A stretch of 13,716 nt of DNA, from positions 1 to 13,716 of the forward strand of contig CAMLQP010000052.1 in the NCBI GenBank assembly GCA_946482115.1, given 5' to 3'. Origin of the DNA: an uncultured Comamonadaceae bacterium (GTDB lineage Bacteria; Pseudomonadota; Gammaproteobacteria; Burkholderiales; Burkholderiaceae). Made by a program: the position numbers and the translations under genes. Below are positions 1 through 7,418 of this stretch, piece by piece (the stretch's first letter is position 1; each line of letters begins with the position of its first letter). Under the pieces are notes generated by a model that saw nothing but the letters and a program-made list of their open reading frames with translations, had not been told where the DNA came from and searched no databases.

Positions 1-51
1 ACCGGCCTGTCACGCCGGGGGTCGCGGGTTCGAGCCCCGTCCGCTCCGCCA
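1..51 (+). tRNA. tRNA-Asp (GTC), 3' part only; 5' end lies before the window
   Basis: The visible part begins at the anticodon arm. The anticodon stem is 2-6 paired with 14-18, around a seven-base loop (7-13) that carries anticodon GTC at 9-11. The T arm is 24-28 paired with 36-40 (one G-T pair), with loop TTCGAGC at 29-35. The 3' acceptor strand CCGCTCC is at 41-47, the discriminator base is G48, and CCA is encoded at 49-51. The loop and acceptor match bacterial tRNA-Asp. The D arm and 5' acceptor strand are outside the window. A degenerate copy of the 3' half lies near 6013-6046. Confidence 0.95.
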
Positions 52-58
52 AAAGTCC

Positions 59-95
59 AAACGGGACAATCACTTTGCAGTGGTTGTCCCGTTTT
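59..95 (+). terminator. Intrinsic terminator of the tRNA-Asp transcript
   Basis: A 13-base-pair stem (61-73 with 80-92, one G-T pair) encloses the loop TTTGCA (74-79) and is followed by TTTT (92-95). A59-A60 can pair with the first Ts of the tail. It starts 8 bases after the tRNA CCA end, so it ends the tRNA transcription unit. The stem is close to symmetric, but the opposite side has only a short A-rich run, so its action on the other strand is uncertain. Confidence 0.9.
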
Positions 96-244
96 GCATT
101 TTGGAATCGGCCGCCAGATGAGCCCCATCAGGCGCGCGGCGAACGCTGGGGCCAGGCCGGCCCATGTGGATCCGGCGACCATTTTGCCGTGGGGTGCTCT
201 CCGCGAGCTCTGTCCGGGATGGAGCCGTGAGGGACATTCCCTTG

Positions 245-274
245 TTGACATTGCTGAAAATGTCACCCCAGAAT
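245..274 (+). promoter_or_regulatory. Candidate sigma70 promoter for the multi-sensor c-di-GMP gene
   Basis: A perfect -35 hexamer TTGACA (245-250) is followed, after 18 bases, by CAGAAT (269-274), which matches the -10 consensus at four of six positions. This would start transcription near 281 and give a leader of about 90 bases before the ATG at 370. The surrounding 240-330 stretch is clearly more AT-rich than the flanks. The rest of 96-369 holds no other convincing gene or RNA. The call rests on hexamer resemblance and position only. Confidence 0.45.
246..265. promoter_or_regulatory. Perfect 7-bp inverted repeat TGACATT-N6-AATGTCA, candidate operator
   Basis: The arms at 246-252 and 259-265 are perfect reverse complements separated by six bases. 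The palindrome covers most of the -35 box and the first half of the spacer of the candidate promoter. That is a typical place for a repressor, or an activator overlapping -35, to bind. It could also form a weak RNA hairpin, but it has no T tract, so a terminator is unlikely. The binding protein is unknown. Confidence 0.4.
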
Positions 275-369
275 GAAAAGTCAGGTTCGGTTACACAGAT
301 TTGTGAGCGCGCCCTCAAAATGCACAACGGCCTTGCTCCATTCCCGCTGTCCGCCACCCCGATTCATCA

Positions 370-3300
370 ATGACGAAATCCCTGCCTGATGAAGGTGCAC
401 GGCTTGAAGCGCTTCGCTCCTATGCCATTCTGGACACGTCGTTCGAACGCGAATTCGACAATCTGGCTGAACTGGCGGCCGACATTTGTGAAACCCCCAT
501 CGCCGTCATCACTCTCGTCGATGAGGCCCGGCAGTGGTTCAAGGCCGCCTACGGCCTGAGCATCCGGGAAACGGCTCGAGCCGTGGCCTTCTGCAACGTG
601 GCCATCCAGCAGTCGACGCCGCTGGTGGTGCACAACGCACTGGAAGATCCGCGGTTCTCCGACAACCCCCTGGTGCTGGGGGCACCCAACATCCGCTTTT
701 ATGCTTGCCAGCCCCTGGTCACCGACACGGGCCACGCCATCGGCACGCTGGCCGTCATTGATCAGGCACCGCGCACACTGACCGAGCGGCAGCACAAAGC
801 CCTGGAGACTCTGGCCGCCGAGGTGATGCTGCGGCTGGAGCACCGCAAACAGCGGCTGGACATGCAACGCCTGCTGCTGGACAAGCAGGTGTCCGACATC
901 GCATTGCAGGAGCAGAGGGAACTGCTCGAGATCGCGGGCCGTGTCGGCAAGATAGGGGGCTGGAAAGCGGACCTCGCCACCCGCACCATGCAATGGACGC
1001 TGGACGCCGCCTCGGTTCACGACCTCGAGGTGACTGTCATGTCGTTCGACGAGGCGGCCGCCTTTTATCCACCGCCATGGCGAGCGCGGTTGCTGGAGGC
1101 GTTTCGGCAATGTGCCAAGCGCGGCGTGGGGTTTGATGACGAAATGGAACTCGTCACCGCCACGGGGCGTCGCAAGTGGGTGCGTGTCATCGGTCAGCCG
1201 TTTGTCGTTGATGGGGAAATACGCGCGATCCACGGGGCGGTGCAGGACATCCACGAACGCAAGACGGCCGAGCTGAATTTCCTCAACAGCCAGGAAGAGT
1301 TCCGGCGCCTGTCGGATTCCATGCCTCATATCGTGTGGACGGCCCAACCGGATGGTACGGTCGACTACGCGAACCGGGCCATGACCGACTACGTTGGTCT
1401 CGAAGGTCCGATCAACGGGGCCATCGACTGGCCCAAGGCGCTGCATCCGGATGACGTGGACGGCACCGTGCGCCAGTGGCGCCACTGTGTGGCGACGGGT
1501 GTGCCGCTCAAACTGGAATACCGCCTCAAACGGGCATCCGACCTCACCTACCGATGGATGTCGGTGCAGGCGCAACCCATGCGCGACGGTGACGGCCGCA
1601 TCGCCCGCTGGTATGGAACCGTCACTGACGTGCACGACACCAAGGTCCAGCAGGTCGAGCTCGCGCAGATTGCGGGACTGTTGAACGCCACCCTGGAGAG
1701 CATCGCCGACGGCTTTTTCGTGCTGGACAGGCAGTGGTGCTTCAAGTATTTCAACCCGGAGGCCGAGCGCCTGCTGGGAAAACGCCGGCGGGATGTCATC
1801 GGGCAGGTCGCATTCGACGTGGTTCCGCTGCTCAAGGAGACCGCCATCCAGGCGTCTCTGCGGCGGTGCATGCTGGACAGGGTGTTGCAGGAGGTGGAGT
1901 TTCACTCGGGAGGCGATGCGCGCTGGTTCGAGTTCAGGGTGTACCCCGCCGAACAGGGTATCTCGGCCTATTTCAGAGATGTCACTGCACAGCGCCAGGC
2001 GGTGCAGATGCTGCGCATCAGCGAGGAACGGTTCGAGAAGATCTCCAAGGCCACCGCGGATGCCATGTGGGACTGGGATCTGCAGAGCGACAAGGTCTGG
2101 TGGAACGATGGCATGCAAACACTGTTCGGCTACTGTCCCGAGGAACTGGAGCCCGACGCGCGCTCTTGGGCCAGCCGCGTCCACCCCGAGGACCACGACC
2201 GGGTGACCCGTGCCATTGAGGCGGTGATTCAGGCTGCTGGCGCGGAGTACTGGAGCTCGGAGTACCGCTTCAGGCGCAAGGACGGCTCCTACGCCGAGAT
2301 CATGGACCGGGGATTCGTCATCCGCGATGGCCAGGGTCTGGCCATCCGCATGGTCGGCGGCATGACCGATCAGACCGAACGGAAGATGGCCGAACGCGCC
2401 GCGCACCGGGAGGTTGAACTGCGGCATCAGATACTGTGCGTCCAGCAGGAGATTTTCAGTGCACCTGTTGACCTGGACACCGCTTGCGCGCTGATGGCGG
2501 AAAAAACCATGGCGGTCGTCAAGGCCGACGGCGTGGAGATTGAGCTGGTTGACGGTGCCGACCTCGTGTGCCGGGCCGCACACGGCCCTTTGAACCGCGG
2601 GCCGGGCGCCCGGGTACCCATATCGGGATCGCTGGCCGGGCTGGCCGTCGTGTCCGGTGAACCTCAGTACTGCCGCGATGCCCGAACCGACGACCGGGTC
2701 GTGCGGGCCATCTGCCAGGACGTCGGCATTCTGTCGGTATTGGTCGTGCCGCTGCGGAATTCGGGCATAACGGTTGGCGTGTTGCGCGCCGTGGCCCGGC
2801 GGCCCGATGCCTTTTCGGAGTCCGAGATCACCTCGCTGCAGCAGCTTTCGGAATCGCTCGGTGCGGTCATCGAACGTGCCCGCATCACCGAAGAATTGCG
2901 GGACTCGGAAGCCCAGTACCGCCAGCTGTTCGACAGCAGTCCTCAGCCGATGTGGGTCTATGAAACGCGCTCGCTGCGCTTCCTCGCGGTCAACAAGGCC
3001 GCCATGGCCCACTACGGCTACTCGGCGTTCGAGTTCAGCCGCATGACGGTCCGGGATGTGCTGGCGCCGGGCACGGAGACGTTGACGCTACAGGAACTCA
3101 GGCAGATTGATGTGACCCAGCGGACCGCCAATCTGCCGAGAAGGCACGTGTGCCGAAACGGCGATCTGATAGACGTCGAGATTTCGGCCGGCCCGATTGA
3201 TTTCGACGGAAAAGGCGCCCGGCTCGTTTTGATCAACGACGTGACCAAACGCCTGGCGGCGGAACGGGAACTGGCTCGCGTCAGCCGTGCGCAGCGAATG

Positions 3301-5985
3301 CTGAGCGCCTGCAACGAGTCCCTCATACGGGCCGAGGAAGAGCACGCCCTGCTGACGGAGATATGCAAACTCGCCGTGGAGATCGGAGGGTACCGCCTGG
3401 CCTGGGTGGGCTTTGCGGTGGACAGCGACACCAGACCGATCATGCCCGCCGCGTCTTTTGGTCAGGGCGGCGAATTTCTGCAGGCGCTGCCCCTGTCATG
3501 GGATGCCAGGAACCCGGCAAGCCGGGGTGTGGCCGGTCGCGCCATCATCCAGGGCGTCATCCAGGTGTCCGAGGACGTGCGCTACGACAAGGCCCAGCTG
3601 ACCTGGCGCAAGGAGACCCTTGCTGCGGGGTTCGTCGGAGCCATTGGCCTGCCTTTGCGCGATAAGTCGGGCACGCTGGGCGTCCTGTGCCTGTATTCCG
3701 AGGAGCCGATCCGGTTCAGCCAGGAAGAACGTACTCTGCTCCTTGAACTGGCCAACGATCTGACCTTCGGCGTTGTGAACCTGCGCAGGCTGGCCGATCA
3801 GAGTCGCCTGCAGGCCGCCGTGCAGGAAGTGGCTTCTGCCGTTTCCCACAGCACGGGCAGCAATTTCTTTGAGACCCTGGCCATCAGCCTGACCAAGGCC
3901 ACTGGTGCTTCAGCCGGCTTTATCGTCAAGTTGTCGCAGGCCCTGGCGCCAGACGATGCCCACACGCTCGCTGCCGTGGTGCATGGGCAGCGGATCGCCG
4001 ACACCACCTACCGTTTGCAAGGCACGCCATGTGCGGATCTGGTTTCCCGGCGGACCCTCGCCGTGATCAGCGGCGTGAGCGATCGATACCCACAGACCGC
4101 GTACCTCGCGCTGCGGGGCGTCGAAGCCTACGCGGGGCGCCGTCTGGACGACGCCCGGGGCAAACCGATCGGATTGATGTTCGTCGTCTACACGCGCAGG
4201 CTGGCCGCCGTCGACCTGGTCGAATCGACGCTGAGCGTGTTTGCCACCCGCGCGGCGGCTGAACTGGAACGCCTGGAGGCGGACGACAAGATTCGAAGTC
4301 AGGCCGAACTGCTGAACAAGGCCAGGGACGCCATCATCGTGCGCAGCCTCGACCACAGGATCGAGTTCTGGAACGAGGGTTGCGAGCGGCTGTACGGATG
4401 GCGGCAGGAGGAGGTCTTGGGCCAGTCGATAGCCCAACTGCTCTACGACGACCCGGCCGAGTATTACGCCCGGACGCAGGAAACCCTGGCGGCTGGTGAG
4501 TGGAATGGAGAGATTTCCCAGAGGAGGCGCAACGGCGAGGTCATGCACATCGAAGGCCGGTGGACGCTGGTGCGCAATGAGCAGGGTGTTCCACAATCCA
4601 TCCTGGCGATCAACACGGACATCACGGCCCGCAAGGCGGCAGAGGCTGAGATCCACCGGCTGGCCTACTTCGACCCGTTGACCGGGTTGCCCAACCGCGT
4701 CCAGTTCCAGAAGCGTTTGCAGAGCGCCCTTCATGATCCGGCGGCGGGTCGGTCGCTTCTGGCCGTTCTGATCCTGAACATCGACAACTTCAAGACCCTG
4801 AACGAGACCCGGGGCCACCACCTCGGCGACGAGCTGTTGCAGATGGCGACGCAGCGGCTGCAGCCAGTGGTCGGATCCCGGGGAATGCTGGCCCGCCTGA
4901 GCGCCGACGAGTTCGCCGTGCTCGTCATGAACCTGAGCCAGGACATGGACGTTGCCGCGGAGCAGGCCAAGGCGCTGTCGCAAATCCTCTCGGACACCTT
5001 CGTCAAGCCTTTCACATTCTCGGACCGATCGCAGCTCATCACCTCGGTGTGCATAGGCATCGCGGTGGCCGACGATCAGACCCCATCGGTGTCCGATCTG
5101 CTCAAGCAGGTCGATCTGGCCCTCACGACGGCCAAATCCGTTGGCAGGAACACGATCAAGCTGTTCGAGAAGCAACTTCAGACTGAACTGCATGAACGCG
5201 CGGAACTGGAGGCCGACCTCCGGCTTGCCTTGCAAAAACAGGAGCTGGAGCTGCACTACCAGCCGCAGTACTCCGCGACGGGTGAACTGTGCGGCGCCGA
5301 GGCGCTGGTGCGGTGGCGGCTGCCTCGGCTGGGACTCGTCAGTCCGGGCCGCTTCGTCCCGCTGGCTGAAGACACCGGCCTGATTCTCCCCATCGGCGCC
5401 TGGGTGATCGCCGAGGCCTGCCGGTCGCTGGGCACGTGGATTCACGACCCTGATCTGTCACGACTGGTGTTGTCGGTCAACGTGAGCGCGAAGCAGTTCC
5501 TGCATGCGGACTTCGTGGACCAGATCCGTAGCACCCTGACCGACCATGGTGTTGATGCCGGCCGGCTGAAAATCGAACTGACAGAAAGCCTGCTGATCTA
5601 CGACATCGAGGTGGTGCTTGCCCGGATGAATGCACTCAAGCAGCTGGGCATCGGCCTGTCGCTCGATGATTTCGGTACCGGGTATTCATCGCTGTCCTAT
5701 CTGCGCCAGCTGCCACTGGACCAGCTCAAGATCGACCAATCGTTCACCCGTGGGATCCTGGAGAACCCCAAAGACTTGTCGATCGTCAAGACCATCATTG
5801 AGCTGGGCCACAGCCTGTCTCTGAACGTGGTGGCCGAAGGTGTGGAGCTGCTGGAGCAAAGGGATCGGTTGGTCGAGCTGGGGTGTGATGCTTTCCAGGG
5901 TTACCTTTACAGCCGGCCGGTTCCGAAGGGCGATTTCGAGGCGCTGATCGGCTCTGGATGGAGCGCCCGTCCAGGCAATGGGTAA
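370..5985 (+). CDS. Cytoplasmic multi-PAS/GAF protein with degenerate GGDEF and intact EAL domain (probable c-di-GMP phosphodiesterase)
   Basis: This 1871-residue protein has no evident signal peptide or membrane segment. Approximate domain order: GAF 10-160, PAS 185-298, PAS 309-425, PAS 433-545, PAS 551-673, GAF 682-838, PAS 846-962, GAF 985-1140, GAF 1145-1300, PAS 1307-1425, GGDEF 1427-1598, EAL 1608-1860. The GGDEF signature reads SADEF (1511-1515). The usual first metal-binding Asp is Asn1470, while the guanine-contact positions Asn1478 and Asp1487 are kept. No RxxD inhibitory site is present. The EAL domain keeps its catalytic set: Glu1644 (EAL), Asn1704, Glu1736/Glu1739, Asp1766-Asp1767 (DDFGTG), Lys1787, Glu1823 and Gln1843 (QGYLYSRP). 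The likely net activity is c-di-GMP hydrolysis, with the GGDEF domain acting as a GTP-binding regulator; this is inference. The start at 370 is supported by the N-terminal motif RLEALRSYAILDT, typical of GAF domains that open such proteins. No clear Shine-Dalgarno precedes it. The gene is monocistronic, lying between two terminators. The ligands of the sensor domains are unknown. Confidence 0.93.
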   Translation: MTKSLPDEGARLEALRSYAILDTSFEREFDNLAELAADICETPIAVITLVDEARQWFKAAYGLSIRETARAVAFCNVAIQQSTPLVVHNALEDPRFSDNPLVLGAPNIRFYACQPLVTDTGHAIGTLAVIDQAPRTLTERQHKALETLAAEVMLRLEHRKQRLDMQRLLLDKQVSDIALQEQRELLEIAGRVGKIGGWKADLATRTMQWTLDAASVHDLEVTVMSFDEAAAFYPPPWRARLLEAFRQCAKRGVGFDDEMELVTATGRRKWVRVIGQPFVVDGEIRAIHGAVQDIHERKTAELNFLNSQEEFRRLSDSMPHIVWTAQPDGTVDYANRAMTDYVGLEGPINGAIDWPKALHPDDVDGTVRQWRHCVATGVPLKLEYRLKRASDLTYRWMSVQAQPMRDGDGRIARWYGTVTDVHDTKVQQVELAQIAGLLNATLESIADGFFVLDRQWCFKYFNPEAERLLGKRRRDVIGQVAFDVVPLLKETAIQASLRRCMLDRVLQEVEFHSGGDARWFEFRVYPAEQGISAYFRDVTAQRQAVQMLRISEERFEKISKATADAMWDWDLQSDKVWWNDGMQTLFGYCPEELEPDARSWASRVHPEDHDRVTRAIEAVIQAAGAEYWSSEYRFRRKDGSYAEIMDRGFVIRDGQGLAIRMVGGMTDQTERKMAERAAHREVELRHQILCVQQEIFSAPVDLDTACALMAEKTMAVVKADGVEIELVDGADLVCRAAHGPLNRGPGARVPISGSLAGLAVVSGEPQYCRDARTDDRVVRAICQDVGILSVLVVPLRNSGITVGVLRAVARRPDAFSESEITSLQQLSESLGAVIERARITEELRDSEAQYRQLFDSSPQPMWVYETRSLRFLAVNKAAMAHYGYSAFEFSRMTVRDVLAPGTETLTLQELRQIDVTQRTANLPRRHVCRNGDLIDVEISAGPIDFDGKGARLVLINDVTKRLAAERELARVSRAQRMLSACNESLIRAEEEHALLTEICKLAVEIGGYRLAWVGFAVDSDTRPIMPAASFGQGGEFLQALPLSWDARNPASRGVAGRAIIQGVIQVSEDVRYDKAQLTWRKETLAAGFVGAIGLPLRDKSGTLGVLCLYSEEPIRFSQEERTLLLELANDLTFGVVNLRRLADQSRLQAAVQEVASAVSHSTGSNFFETLAISLTKATGASAGFIVKLSQALAPDDAHTLAAVVHGQRIADTTYRLQGTPCADLVSRRTLAVISGVSDRYPQTAYLALRGVEAYAGRRLDDARGKPIGLMFVVYTRRLAAVDLVESTLSVFATRAAAELERLEADDKIRSQAELLNKARDAIIVRSLDHRIEFWNEGCERLYGWRQEEVLGQSIAQLLYDDPAEYYARTQETLAAGEWNGEISQRRRNGEVMHIEGRWTLVRNEQGVPQSILAINTDITARKAAEAEIHRLAYFDPLTGLPNRVQFQKRLQSALHDPAAGRSLLAVLILNIDNFKTLNETRGHHLGDELLQMATQRLQPVVGSRGMLARLSADEFAVLVMNLSQDMDVAAEQAKALSQILSDTFVKPFTFSDRSQLITSVCIGIAVADDQTPSVSDLLKQVDLALTTAKSVGRNTIKLFEKQLQTELHERAELEADLRLALQKQELELHYQPQYSATGELCGAEALVRWRLPRLGLVSPGRFVPLAEDTGLILPIGAWVIAEACRSLGTWIHDPDLSRLVLSVNVSAKQFLHADFVDQIRSTLTDHGVDAGRLKIELTESLLIYDIEVVLARMNALKQLGIGLSLDDFGTGYSSLSYLRQLPLDQLKIDQSFTRGILENPKDLSIVKTIIELGHSLSLNVVAEGVELLEQRDRLVELGCDAFQGYLYSRPVPKGDFEALIGSGWSARPGNG

Positions 5986-6012
5986 TCTGCAGCCGCGCTG
6001 AACTGCGCGCCG

Positions 6013-6046
6013 CTCGCCGGGCGGGTTCGGGCCCGTCCGCTGCGCC
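6013..6046 (+). repeat. Degenerate direct copy of the tRNA-Asp 3' end (candidate att-site remnant)
   Basis: Bases 6021-6046 align with tRNA bases 24-50 (T arm, acceptor strand, discriminator and CC) with 24 of 27 columns identical, two substitutions and one missing C. The copy lies in the same orientation. Similarity extends upstream (6013-6020 versus 11-18, one mismatch) if five tRNA bases, GGGTC, are skipped. AAAAG follows both copies, directly at 51-55 and after five extra bases at 6052-6056. Each copy is then followed by an intrinsic terminator. The copy also folds into an 8-bp hairpin (6018-6025 with 6032-6039). It may be the far end of an insertion at the tRNA gene, or the relic of a second tRNA-Asp copy. 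Confidence 0.5.
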
Positions 6047-6057
6047 GGGTCAAAAGC

Positions 6058-6087
6058 CCTTGCAGGTTCTGCCTGCCAGGTTTTTTT
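6058..6087 (+). terminator. Intrinsic terminator upstream of the CoA-transferase operon
   Basis: The stem CCT-T-GCAGG (6058-6066) pairs with CCTGC-C-AGG (6072-6080), with one T/C mismatch and loop TTCTG (6067-6071). Seven Ts follow at 6081-6087. It lies about 75 bases after the stop codon of the multi-sensor gene and ends that unit. If the tRNA-like repeat just upstream is an old attachment site, this could be the original terminator of the tRNA gene. Confidence 0.85.
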
Positions 6088-6130
6088 GCCTTGGCATCCG
6101 GGTAAACCCCGTCTCCATCCCGTTTGCCTC

Positions 6131-6161
6131 CTGACATGATGCGGCCAATTAAACCTATAAA
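6131..6161 (+). promoter_or_regulatory. Candidate sigma70 promoter of the CoA-transferase operon
   Basis: CTGACA (6131-6136, five of six consensus bases) and TATAAA (6156-6161, five of six) are separated by 19 bases, slightly longer than optimal. Transcription would begin around 6168, giving a very short leader before the TTG start at 6180. The stretch 6145-6190 is conspicuously AT-rich in an otherwise GC-rich locus. Confidence 0.5.
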
Positions 6162-6170
6162 TGCGTTTAA
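6149..6170. promoter_or_regulatory. Inverted repeat TTAAAC-N10-GTTTAA over the -10 box, candidate operator
   Basis: Perfect 6-bp arms (6149-6154 and 6165-6170) lie ten bases apart, one helical turn or so between centres, and bracket the TATAAA hexamer and the predicted transcription start. A protein bound here would block RNA polymerase. The GntR/HutC regulator at the end of the same gene cluster is the obvious candidate; this is inference from position, not from a known binding motif. Confidence 0.4.
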
Positions 6171-6179
6171 AGGCTCAAT

Positions 6180-7397
6180 TTGAATTCTGCATCTCCTTCC
6201 CGCAACGGGCCGCTGGCTGGCGTCCGTGTCGTCGACATGACCTCGGTCTTCATGGGGCCGTCCGCCACCCAGATGATGGCCGACCTGGGGGCTGACGTGG
6301 TCAAGGTCGAGGCGCCGGCCGGTGACGTGGTGCGTGGCATCGGCCCGCAGGGCAACCGGGGGCTGGGGCCGCTGTTCCTGGCGCTCAACCGTGGCAAGCG
6401 CAGCATCGCGCTGGATCTCAAGTCGGCCGATGGCCGCCAGGCCCTGCTGGACCTGGTGCGCGGCGCCGATGTGCTGGCCTACAACGTGCGCCCGGCCGCG
6501 ATGGAGCGGCTGGGGCTGGACTACGACGCGGTGCGTGCCATCAACCCGCGCCTGATCTACCTGGGCATGTTCGGCTTCTCGGAGCGGGGCCGCTACGCCG
6601 GCCAGGCGGCCTTCGATGACCTGATACAGGCCGCCTGCGCGCTGCCCCACGCGTTCGCCCGCCACACGGGCGAGGCGCCGCGCTACCTGCCGTTCACGGT
6701 GGGCGACCGGCTGGTGGGCCAGCACGCCTTCGGCGTGGTCTGCGCCGCGCTGTATGCCCGCGAACGCACCGGCCGGGGGCAACGGGTGGACGTGCCCATG
6801 TTCGAAACCCTGCTGCCCCAGGTGCTGGGCGACCACCTCTACGGCGAAACCTTCGTGCCGGCCCAGGGCGATTTCGGCTACCCGCGCCTGCTCGCACGCG
6901 AACGGCGGCCCTATGCCACGCGTGACGGGCACGTCTGCTGCCTGATCTACACCGACGCCCAGTGGCGAGCCTTCCTGTCCGTCGTGGGGCAGGGCGGGCT
7001 GTTCGAGAGCGACCCGCGGTTTGCCAGCCTGGGCACGCGCACGCGCCACATCGACGACCTCTACGGCCTGGTGGCGGACGAGATCGCGCGCCGCACCACC
7101 GCCGAGTTGCAGGCGCTGCTGGCCGGCACCGATATCCCGGTGTTCCCGCTGCACACCTTCGAATCCGTGCTGGACGACCCGCACCTGGCCGATATCGGCT
7201 TCTTCCAGGAAAGCGAGCACCCGGACGTTGGCCACATCCGGCAGATGGCCGTGCCCAGCGAATGGAGCGACACGCCGCCCGGCGCGTTTGGCCATGCCCC
7301 GCGTCTGGGGCAGCATGGCGCCGAACTGCTGCGCGAAGCCGGCTATCCGGAAGACCGCATCGCCAGCCTGCGCGCCAGCGGCGCGCTCAAAGACTGA
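6180..7397 (+). CDS. CaiB/BaiF-type family III CoA-transferase
   Basis: The product (405 residues) should move CoA from one acyl-CoA to a free carboxylic acid, activating the acid without ATP. It opens with the family motif PLAGVRVVDM (11-20) and has the nucleotide-contact region LGADVVKVEAP (36-46). The stretch PFTVGDRLVGQ (171-181) contains Asp176, which aligns with the catalytic Asp of the family, and is followed by RTGRGQRVDVPMFE (196-209). The length is normal. The start is TTG at 6180: an in-frame TAA sits at 6168-6170, AAAGG precedes the TTG at suitable spacing, and the first ATG (codon 20) would remove the conserved N-terminal motif. It is the first gene of the operon, with 21 bases separating it from the next gene. 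The acyl substrate cannot be read from the sequence. Confidence 0.93.
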   Translation: MNSASPSRNGPLAGVRVVDMTSVFMGPSATQMMADLGADVVKVEAPAGDVVRGIGPQGNRGLGPLFLALNRGKRSIALDLKSADGRQALLDLVRGADVLAYNVRPAAMERLGLDYDAVRAINPRLIYLGMFGFSERGRYAGQAAFDDLIQAACALPHAFARHTGEAPRYLPFTVGDRLVGQHAFGVVCAALYARERTGRGQRVDVPMFETLLPQVLGDHLYGETFVPAQGDFGYPRLLARERRPYATRDGHVCCLIYTDAQWRAFLSVVGQGGLFESDPRFASLGTRTRHIDDLYGLVADEIARRTTAELQALLAGTDIPVFPLHTFESVLDDPHLADIGFFQESEHPDVGHIRQMAVPSEWSDTPPGAFGHAPRLGQHGAELLREAGYPEDRIASLRASGALKD

Positions 7398-7418
7398 TTT
7401 CCCTCTCAGAAAAGCATC

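Noticed and set aside
70..357. 95-codon - strand frame and two short + strand frames (94-276, 164-373) in the leader region
   Set aside because: No ribosome site, no family resemblance, and the - strand frame runs into the tRNA terminator hairpin. The + strand frames overlap the promoter or the sensor gene start.
367..3012. 881-codon open frame on the - strand opposite the sensor gene
   Set aside because: Antisense to well-formed PAS and GAF domains, with no recognisable motif and biased His/Arg/Pro/Gly composition. Another 511-codon antisense frame at 3910-5445 was rejected on the same grounds.
52..6046. A complete integrative element with recombinase between the tRNA-like repeats
   Set aside because: No integrase, excisionase, transposase or phage gene is present in the segment. 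Only the end repeats and the single sensor gene can be supported.
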